From the NCBI RefSeq assembly GCF_014646155.1, contig NZ_BMMX01000024.1, positions 1-64,000 of the forward strand: a stretch of 64,000 nt of DNA, written 5' to 3'. The notes below the pieces were generated by a model. The model had not been told where the DNA came from. It did no database searches and was given only the letters and a program-made list of their open reading frames with translations. This DNA is from Mangrovihabitans endophyticus. Its GTDB lineage: Bacteria; Actinomycetota; Actinomycetes; Mycobacteriales; Micromonosporaceae. Of the stretch, positions 57,875 to 64,000 are shown piece by piece. The stretch's first letter is position 1. Each line of letters opens with the position of its first letter. The translations under genes and the position numbers were made by a program.

Positions 57875-59119
57875 ATGGCCGCTGACATCGAGGCCGACCA
57901 TGTCGCTGTGTGGCCGCACCGCACCCTGGATCTCGCTGGGGCCCGTCGCGCGGGCTGGCGGCCGACCGCCATTCGCGAATTCGTCCTCAAGGTCCATCAG
58001 CGCTGCAACCTCGCATGTGACTACTGCTACGTCTACGAGATGGCGGATCAGAGCTGGCGGGATCGGCCTGCCATCATGCCGCCGGAGATCTGGCAAGCGG
58101 CCGGGCGGCGCATCGCGGAGCACGCCGAGCGGTTCGGCCTCGACGGCGTCACGGTGATCCTGCACGGCGGCGAACCCCTGCTCGTGGGCGCGGACCGCCT
58201 CCTCCGCATGATCGGTGCCCTGCGGGCCGCGATGCCGCACGGCTGCGAACTGGCCGTCGGCATGCAGACCAACGGCGTACGTCTCGACGACGGCATGCTC
58301 ACCCGGCTGGCCGGCGCCGGCGTGCGGATCGGGGTCAGCGTCGACGGCGACGCCGCCGCCCACGACCGGCACCGGAGGTTCCGCGACGGCCGTGGCAGCC
58401 ACGACGCCGTGCGGAGCGCCCTGGCGCTGCTGGGCGAGGACCGGTTCCGGGCCAACTTCGCCGGGTTGCTGTGCACGGTGGATCCGAGACGGGACGCCCT
58501 GACGACGTACCGGGAACTGCTCCGGCACCGACCCCCGGAGATCGACTTTCTGTTGCCGCACGCCAACTGGGGCACTCCCCCGGAGCGTCCGGACGGCCCC
58601 GGCACGGCACCGTACGGGGAATGGCTGGCCGCCGTCTTCGACCGTTGGTACGGCGCGCCGCGCCGGGAGACGGGCATCCGACTCTTCGATGACATCATCG
58701 CCTTGGCACTCGGCGGGTCCGGACGCTCCGAGCAGGTGGGCCTGAGCCCGGTCACCGTCGCCGTGGTGGAGTCCGACGGCGCCATCGAACAGGTCGACTC
58801 GCTGAAGAGCGCCTACCCGGGCGCCGCCGCCACCGGGCTGGACGTCCGAACTGACTCCTTCGAGGCGGTGCTGCGGCATCCCGGCGTGATCGCCCGGCAG
58901 ATCGGCGCGCATGCCCTCGCCGACTCGTGCCGGGCGTGCCCGATTCATCGAATCTGCGGTGCCGGACACTATGCACACCGGTACACCCCGGGGACCGGGT
59001 TCCGGCATCCCACCGTCTACTGCCCCGACATGACGGTCTTGATCGGACATATCACGGAGAGACTGGCGGTGGACGTCACCCGTCTGCGGTCCATCGTCGC
59101 GCCGGGCCGAACCACCTGA
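57875..59119 (+). CDS. Radical SAM/SPASM protein of the FxsB type
   Basis: 414 residues from the ATG at 57875; a GTG at 57854 would add seven residues. The radical SAM cluster is HQRCNLACDYCYVYEMAD with Cys44, Cys48 and Cys51. VILHGGEPLL is the GGEP motif. The C-terminal SPASM part holds Cys352, Cys355, Cys361 and Cys383, and its CGAGHYAHRYTPGTGF and HPTVYCPDM segments are close to the FxsB signature. FxsB enzymes modify ribosomal peptides, forming crosslinks on short precursors. No clear FxSxx precursor is visible nearby; the 19-codon frame upstream is a weak candidate. The HxlR gene follows at once. Confidence 0.88.
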   Translation: MAADIEADHVAVWPHRTLDLAGARRAGWRPTAIREFVLKVHQRCNLACDYCYVYEMADQSWRDRPAIMPPEIWQAAGRRIAEHAERFGLDGVTVILHGGEPLLVGADRLLRMIGALRAAMPHGCELAVGMQTNGVRLDDGMLTRLAGAGVRIGVSVDGDAAAHDRHRRFRDGRGSHDAVRSALALLGEDRFRANFAGLLCTVDPRRDALTTYRELLRHRPPEIDFLLPHANWGTPPERPDGPGTAPYGEWLAAVFDRWYGAPRRETGIRLFDDIIALALGGSGRSEQVGLSPVTVAVVESDGAIEQVDSLKSAYPGAAATGLDVRTDSFEAVLRHPGVIARQIGAHALADSCRACPIHRICGAGHYAHRYTPGTGFRHPTVYCPDMTVLIGHITERLAVDVTRLRSIVAPGRTT

Positions 59120-59146
59120 TGTGCCCTGCTGCGGCGGCGTCGCGGT

Positions 59147-59159
59147 GTTACGTTTTAAC
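59147..59159. promoter_or_regulatory. GTTA-N5-TAAC inverted repeat at the HxlR start
   Basis: GTTACGTTTTAAC lies one base before the GTG at 59161. Inverted repeats of this kind are usual for HxlR-type operators. Its place at the start codon suggests leaderless transcription from a nearby promoter or autorepression. Confidence 0.5.
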
Positions 59160-59160
59160 A

Positions 59161-59511
59161 GTGGGGCACCCGCAGCCAGAGATCGTCCGCGGCCACCAGC
59201 AGTGTTGCCGAGTCGACGCGTCGCTGTCGCGTGCCTTCGAGTTCCTCGGGCGGCGCTGGAACGCCGCGGTGCTCGGGAGCCTGAAGTCCGGGCCTGCCGG
59301 CTTCCGGGAGCTGTCCCGGGCCATCCGCGGGGTGAGCGATTCAGTGCTCTCCAACCGCCTGTCCGCCCTCACCGCCGCGGGGCTCATCACCCGGACCGTC
59401 GACGAGGGGCCGCCGGTCTCCGTGTCGTACGCATTGACCGAGGCCGGGCACGCCCTGATGCCGGCGCTCGACCAGATCGCGAACTGGGCGAGCGAACACC
59501 TGCCGCGCTGA
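59161..59511 (+). CDS. HxlR-family transcriptional regulator
   Basis: 116 residues from the GTG at 59161; an ATG at 59119 would add 14 residues. The winged helix shows CRVDASLSRAFEFLGRRWNAAVLGSL, FRELSRAIRGVSDSVLSNRLSALTAAGLITR and VSYALTEAGHALMPALDQIANWA, all typical of HxlR. The conserved Cys near the start (CCRV) can be a redox or aldehyde sensor in this family. It probably controls the nitroreductase-like gene that follows after 75 bases. Confidence 0.9.
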   Translation: MGHPQPEIVRGHQQCCRVDASLSRAFEFLGRRWNAAVLGSLKSGPAGFRELSRAIRGVSDSVLSNRLSALTAAGLITRTVDEGPPVSVSYALTEAGHALMPALDQIANWASEHLPR

Positions 59512-59586
59512 GCCGACACGGCCCGGTGATCCATTTCACCTTTATTCGCAGTGGCTATCTGTCGAGATGCCGCTAGCTTTTTAGAA

Positions 59587-60201
59587 GTGAGTACTACTAC
59601 CGAAGCCCCCTTGGGCCGCCTCGACGACGCCGGCCGGACGCTGCTCTTCTCCGGCGCCCGCACGGTCAACGCATTCGCCTCGACGCCGGTGTCCGACACC
59701 GAGCTCGCCGAGATCTGGGACCTGGCGAAATGGCCGCCGACCGCCGCCAACTCCCAGCCGCTGCGCGTCCTCTACCTGCGCACCAGCGAAGCCAAGGACC
59801 GGGTGGTGCCGCTGATGAACGAGGGCAACCGGGACAAGACCGCCTCCGCGCCGGTCGTCGCCGTGCTCGCCGCGGACACCTCGTTCCACGAGCACATGCC
59901 GACCCTGTTCCCGATAAAGCCGGAGCTACGGGACGTCTTCGACGCCAACCCCGCGATGCGGGAAGGGTCCGCCAAGTTCAGCGCGTCGCTCCAGATCGGC
60001 TACTTCCTTCTTGCCGTACGCGCCAACGGCCTGGCCGCGGGCCCGATGGCCGGATTCGACGCCGCCGCGGTGGACAAGGAGTTCTTCCCCGGCGGCCGCT
60101 TCACCTCCCTGCTGGTCGTCAACATCGGCCACCCGGGCGAGAACGCGTCGTACCCGCGCGGGCCGCGCCTGCCGCACGAGACCGCCGTGCAATTCCTCTG
60201 A
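59587..60201 (+). CDS. Nitroreductase-family flavoprotein (RutE/HadB-like)
   Basis: 204 residues, GTG start. GARTVNAFASTPVSDTELAEIWDLAKWPPTAANSQPLRVLYL is the N-terminal FMN-binding pattern with the WPPTAANSQP motif of the malonic semialdehyde reductase group. GYFLLAVRANGLAAGPMAGFD and VNIGHPGENASYPRGPRL are the later conserved parts. It would reduce an aldehyde or nitro compound with NAD(P)H. Regulation by the adjacent HxlR is likely from position. Confidence 0.92.
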   Translation: MSTTTEAPLGRLDDAGRTLLFSGARTVNAFASTPVSDTELAEIWDLAKWPPTAANSQPLRVLYLRTSEAKDRVVPLMNEGNRDKTASAPVVAVLAADTSFHEHMPTLFPIKPELRDVFDANPAMREGSAKFSASLQIGYFLLAVRANGLAAGPMAGFDAAAVDKEFFPGGRFTSLLVVNIGHPGENASYPRGPRLPHETAVQFL

Positions 60202-60266
60202 GCATGTTTCGCACCACCCCAGGCGGGTAGCTGAGGGCGTCGGCACGCGGTCGCGGAGGTGGTTCC

Positions 60267-60566
60267 ATGCTTGACCCCGAGGAGAAACTCGCGTTCGACT
60301 GCATGGTGACCCAACTACGCGCCGACGACCCCCAGTTCCACCGCCGCACCGACCAGATCCTCCGACCACGCCGGCGATTGCGGATGATCGCCGCGGTCGT
60401 GTTGTGGACCATGGCTCCGGTCTGCGTCCTTCTCGGCGGATGGACCGGCCTGATCGTGGCGGCGATCTCCGTTTGGTACGGCATTCACCTGCTGACCAAG
60501 GTGCCGGGATCGGTCACCACGCCCCTCGGCGCCGCGACCCGGCGCCTTCCCGGCGCATCGATCTAG
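60267..60566 (+). CDS. DUF3040 membrane protein
   Basis: 99 residues. It starts with LDPEEKLAFDCMVTQLRADDPQF, the DUF3040 hallmark, followed by two membrane helices (about 40-56 and 59-75). The family is unique to actinobacteria and uncharacterised. Its ribosome site is GGAGG. The next gene starts 47 bases later. Confidence 0.88.
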   Translation: MLDPEEKLAFDCMVTQLRADDPQFHRRTDQILRPRRRLRMIAAVVLWTMAPVCVLLGGWTGLIVAAISVWYGIHLLTKVPGSVTTPLGAATRRLPGASI

Positions 60567-60613
60567 GCGGTTTCGACGCTCCTGCGACGCGTCGAGATCC
60601 GAAAGGGGGAGAC

Positions 60614-60793
60614 ATGGCGAACCATGATGTCCACACCGGTCAGGAAACCGATCGGGACACGTCGCGGGCGATGACCCACGACGAGGCCACCGAAACCGTC
60701 GAACAGGACCCGGCGCTACGCAACTCAGTCGGCGGCGACGATCGCCGGACCGAGCCCGGCCCGAAGGACCTCCCCGAACGCGACGAGGACTAG
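60614..60793 (+). CDS. Small acidic hydrophilic protein
   Basis: 59 residues with a strong AAAGGGGGAG site 4 bases upstream of the ATG at 60614. The product is disordered, rich in Asp, Glu, Thr and Arg (MTHDEATETVEQDPALR), without hydrophobic segments. Unknown function; possibly a stress-related disordered protein. It may share a transcript with the DUF3040 gene. Confidence 0.6.
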   Translation: MANHDVHTGQETDRDTSRAMTHDEATETVEQDPALRNSVGGDDRRTEPGPKDLPERDED

Positions 60794-60816
60794 GCCAAAC
60801 TCCGCCAGGTCTAGGC

Positions 60817-61656
60817 TCACCGCCAGCGGTCGCCGGTGAGGCGCTCGTACACCTCGACGTAGCGGCTGCGGGTCGCCTCCACCACCTGCTCCGGGATCTC
60901 GGGGCCGGGCGGAGTGCGATCCCAGCCCGTCAATTCGGCCGCCGACCAGTCCCGCAGGAACTGCTTGTCCAGGTATCGCGGCGTCTCGCCGGGACGATAT
61001 TCGTCGGCTGACCAGAAGCGCGACGAGTCGGGCGTCAGCAACTCGTCCGCGATCACCAGCGTGCCGCCGTGGACACCCAGCTCGATCTTGGTGTCCGCGA
61101 TGATGATCCCCCGCGACCGCGCGATCTCTTCACCGCGGCGGTACACCTCCAGAGTGATCCGCCGCAGCTCGGCCGCGACATCCGGCCCGACCTGGGACTC
61201 CACATCCGCGTACGTGATGAACTCGTCATGACCCTCACCCGGGGCGACCTTCGTCGTCGGGGTGAAAATCGGCTCGCTCAGGCGGGACGCCTCCCGCAGA
61301 CCCTCGGGCAGGGCGATGCCCGAGACGGTGCGATCCTTCTCGTACTCCTTGAGGCCGGAGCCGGCCAGGTAACCCCGGGCGATGCACTCCACCATGACCA
61401 TGTTCAGGCGCTGGCAGCGCACCGCACGGCCGACCCAGTCGGAGGGCACGTCGGTGGCGGACAGAACATGGTTCGGCGCGACGTCACTGAGCTGCTCAAA
61501 CCACCACAGTGAGAGCTGCGTGAGAATCTTGCCCTTGTCGGGGATCGGCGTTGGGAGCACGACGTCATAGATCGAGACGCGGTCGGAGGCGACCAGGATA
61601 AGGTCGCCGCGGTCGACGTAGACGTCGCGAACCTTGCCCGAATGCAGCAGCTCCAC
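60817..61656 (-). CDS. purC: Phosphoribosylaminoimidazole-succinocarboxamide synthase
   Basis: 279 residues from the GTG at 61656, chosen for the GGGAGA site upstream and the classical start ELLHSGKVRDVY. A start at 61725 would add 23 residues. SAICAR synthetase features are VASDRVSIYDVVLPTPIPDKGKILTQLS, ECIARGYLAGSGLKEY, IIIADTKIELG and DELLTPDSSRFW. It joins aspartate to CAIR in purine biosynthesis, in the cytoplasm. The gene is divergent from the helicase gene. Confidence 0.95.
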   Translation of the reverse strand: MELLHSGKVRDVYVDRGDLILVASDRVSIYDVVLPTPIPDKGKILTQLSLWWFEQLSDVAPNHVLSATDVPSDWVGRAVRCQRLNMVMVECIARGYLAGSGLKEYEKDRTVSGIALPEGLREASRLSEPIFTPTTKVAPGEGHDEFITYADVESQVGPDVAAELRRITLEVYRRGEEIARSRGIIIADTKIELGVHGGTLVIADELLTPDSSRFWSADEYRPGETPRYLDKQFLRDWSAAELTGWDRTPPGPEIPEQVVEATRSRYVEVYERLTGDRWR

Positions 61657-61775
61657 GTGCTCTCCCAGCTCGAAGCGAACTCCGTGGGACAACGCTATCG
61701 GATGCCGCCGACCACAAGCGGACAAGCCCAGCGCGTACGTCAGAACGTCAGACCTTCACGCTAGGTTCAGACACC

Positions 61776-64000
61776 GTGACCGAGCTGCCCGCAGGAGCGT
61801 ACGAACACCTCATCACCGAGAGGCGAGAAAGCCAACTCGCCCGCCTCGATGCCGCGCTGGTCGATCGAGCCAATCTGGACTCGGCAGATTCACACGAGAT
61901 GCTCGCCCGGCATGTCGCGACGGTGGCACGGCGCGCGCTGCGGGCAGTCAAGGGCACGGACCACGACAAACTGGAGCGCCAAATCGCGCTAGCAAACCGC
62001 ATCGTCGCGATGCTTTACGACGATGCCGATCCGGACGACGTCGTGAGCACACGAGACAAGCCGTTACTGCGGGCGGTGGCGGACCGACCCGCAGCACCGG
62101 CTAAGCCCGCCTTCCCGGTACGCCCGGAGGTGCCATTCGGCACAGGGGTGTTGCTCACCAATGGGCGTGGTCAGCCGCGCATCGGGACGGAAGTAGCCCG
62201 CGAGATGGCATCAGCAGATGAAGTCGATCTGCTGTGCGCCTTCATCAAATGGCACGGCATTCGTGTCATCGAGGAAGCCTTGGCCGAGCTCCGGTCGCGG
62301 GGTGGCAGGCTTCGGATCATCACCACCACCTACATGGGCGCCACCGAACAACGGGCACTCGACCGCCTCGCCAGCCTCGGTGCGGAGATTCGCGTGTCCT
62401 ACGAAACGCGCACCACACGCCTGCACGCCAAGGCCTGGCTGTTCCGGCGGCACAGCGGGACCCATACCGCGTACGTTGGGTCGTCCAATCTCTCGAAGAG
62501 TGCGTTGATCGATGGCTTGGAATGGAACGTCCGGCTCTCCCAATTGGAACAGGCGTCTCTGCTGGACCACTTCGCCGCGACCTTCGACGAGTACTGGACC
62601 GATCCGGCTTTCGAGCCCTACGACCCAGCCCATGACGGCGTCCGGCTGCATGATGCGCTGCTCCACGAGTCGGGGATGAGCGATGCGACGCTTCCCCTCT
62701 CCATCTCCGCCTTGGAGGTGCGACCGTACGGTTACCAGCAAGAAATCCTCGAACGGCTCGACGCTGAACGCACCGTGCACCGCCGACACCGCAATCTCGT
62801 GGTCATGGCGACCGGCACCGGAAAGACGATCGTCGCCGCCTTGGACTACCGGCGACTCCGCCGGTCGGGTGCAGCCAGGACCCTTCTGTTCGTAGCTCAT
62901 CAGGATCACATCCTTGATCAGGCAATAGCTGTCTTCCGGCAGGTTCTCGACATGCCCATATTTGGCGAGAAGTTCGGCGGCGGGAGCCGGCCGGCTCGCT
63001 GGGATGCGGTCTTCGCCTCGATCCAGTCACTCCACCGACTCAACCTCGACGAGGTCGAGCCGACCATGTTCGACATGGTCATCGTCGATGAGTTCCACCA
63101 CGCCGAGGCACCGACATACGCCAAGATCCTGCAGCATCTCACGCCGCGCATCATGCTCGGACTCACCGCGACGCCCGAGCGCACGGACGGAGGCGACATT
63201 CGACGTTGGTTCGATGGGCACACCGCCATCGAGCTACGCCTCTGGGAGGCGCTGGAAAGGCAACTCCTCGCACCTTTTCAATATTTTGGAATCGCCGACA
63301 ACACTGATCTGTCGCACCTCGGCTGGAAGCGGGGGCATGGATATGACCGTGCCGAGCTGGGCCGGGTCTACACGGGGCACCACGCGCGAGCAAGGCTGGT
63401 CGTCAAGGCCGTCGCCGACACGGCAGATGCGAATACCATGCGAGCGATCGGATTCTGCGTGAGCATCGGCCATGCGGAATTCATGGCGGCCCAGTTTGCC
63501 AAGGCCGGAATACCTTCGGTCGCCCTACACTCACGCATTGACCGTGCCGCACAGCGCGATGCGGTACGGCGGCTCAAAGAAGGGACTCTGCGGGCGATCT
63601 TTACGGTCGACCTCTTCAACGAAGGAGTCGACATCCCGTCCGTCGACACCATCATGCTCCTCCGCCCCACCGAGAGTGCGACGATCTTCCTCCAGCAGCT
63701 TGGTCGCGGCCTCCGTCTCGCCGACGGCAAGCCCTGCTTGACCGTGCTCGACTTCATCGGTACACAACACGCCAACTTTCGCTTCGACCTGCGCTACCGG
63801 GCACTGACCGGGGCCACACGACGAAAGTTGGAGCGGGACGTCCACCATGATTTTCCCACCCTGCCGGCCGGTTGCGCGATCAAGCTCGACCGAGTATCCA
63901 AGCAGACGGTGCTGGCCAACATCCGGTCCGCGCTGCGCATCGGACGCCACGACCTGGCTCAAGAACTGCGTGAGCATCCCGAACTGACCCTTGCCGCCTT
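61776..64000 (+). CDS. PLD-like nuclease/DEAD-type helicase fusion (runs off the window)
   Basis: At least 741 residues from the GTG at 61776; the 3' end is outside. Residues about 120-290 form a phospholipase-D-like domain with LHAKAWLFRRHSGTHTAYVGSSNLSKSAL (the H-x-K and downstream GSSN of a PLD half-site). A superfamily 2 helicase follows with MATGTGKT (Walker A), VDEFHHAEAP (motif II, DEFH), LGLTATPERTDGG (motif III) and QQLGRGLRLADGKP (motif VI). Proteins of this build usually end in a DUF3427 domain. They are often found in defence or restriction-like loci, but the context downstream is not visible. Confidence 0.85.
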   Translation, partial: MTELPAGAYEHLITERRESQLARLDAALVDRANLDSADSHEMLARHVATVARRALRAVKGTDHDKLERQIALANRIVAMLYDDADPDDVVSTRDKPLLRAVADRPAAPAKPAFPVRPEVPFGTGVLLTNGRGQPRIGTEVAREMASADEVDLLCAFIKWHGIRVIEEALAELRSRGGRLRIITTTYMGATEQRALDRLASLGAEIRVSYETRTTRLHAKAWLFRRHSGTHTAYVGSSNLSKSALIDGLEWNVRLSQLEQASLLDHFAATFDEYWTDPAFEPYDPAHDGVRLHDALLHESGMSDATLPLSISALEVRPYGYQQEILERLDAERTVHRRHRNLVVMATGTGKTIVAALDYRRLRRSGAARTLLFVAHQDHILDQAIAVFRQVLDMPIFGEKFGGGSRPARWDAVFASIQSLHRLNLDEVEPTMFDMVIVDEFHHAEAPTYAKILQHLTPRIMLGLTATPERTDGGDIRRWFDGHTAIELRLWEALERQLLAPFQYFGIADNTDLSHLGWKRGHGYDRAELGRVYTGHHARARLVVKAVADTADANTMRAIGFCVSIGHAEFMAAQFAKAGIPSVALHSRIDRAAQRDAVRRLKEGTLRAIFTVDLFNEGVDIPSVDTIMLLRPTESATIFLQQLGRGLRLADGKPCLTVLDFIGTQHANFRFDLRYRALTGATRRKLERDVHHDFPTLPAGCAIKLDRVSKQTVLANIRSALRIGRHDLAQELREHPELTLAA

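Overview
The window is high-GC actinobacterial DNA. The best fit is a filamentous Micromonosporaceae-type genome such as Actinoplanes or Micromonospora. Supporting signs are strong G/C bias at third codon positions, many GTG starts and ATGA gene overlaps, a conservon-type signalling operon, DUF5753/DUF397 regulator pairs, a DUF574-type methyltransferase, an FxsB-like radical SAM enzyme and an actinomycete integrative conjugative element (AICE). The genus is an inference.

Left part (1-9107): a type III CRISPR-Cas locus of III-D character. A rightward operon of six overlapping genes encodes a TIGR03986-like RAMP protein, a Cas10 without an HD domain, a single Cas7-like RAMP, a Csx10-like RAMP, a tandem (double) Cas7-like RAMP and a Csx19-like protein. 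It runs into a leader and an 8-repeat array. A divergent operon encodes a two-helix membrane protein with a C-terminal SAVED-like domain, followed by Cas6 (cut by the window edge). The Cas10 palm keeps an AGDD motif, so target RNA binding would probably trigger cyclic oligonucleotide synthesis, and the SAVED protein would respond at the membrane. No cas1, cas2 or separate cas11 is visible.

Middle (9110-23834): a divergent nucleoside diphosphate kinase and its coupled partner, then an AICE. The AICE carries a GntR/HTH-NUDIX/NUDIX regulatory operon, a chain of overlapping small genes with Cys...WPC motifs, an XRE (DUF5753)+DUF397 pair, a DNA-binding protein behind a double operator, spread genes, an FtsK-like translocase, a DnaB-N/DUF3987 replication protein interrupted by an apparent frameshift, an excisionase and a tyrosine integrase. 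A second CRISPR array with a different repeat lies between the integrase and a tRNA-Ser(CGA). Two unrelated arrays therefore flank the element.

Right part (23900-64000): mostly chromosomal. It holds nucleoside and tRNA metabolism genes (deoD, tadA and partner, mtnA), a secreted M23-type lipoprotein, PHP and DUF885 hydrolases, a conservon (sensor protein, NIT-type histidine kinase, roadblock, DUF742, GTPase), and an NfeD-flotillin-giant AAA ATPase operon. After these come a WecB-like protein, a pseudopilin-ricin fusion, a TetR/dienelactone hydrolase divergent pair, a low-complexity stretch and a TPR-GGDEF protein. The end holds a second DUF5753/DUF397 locus, a SPASM radical SAM enzyme, HxlR plus a nitroreductase, purC, and a PLD-helicase that runs off the window.
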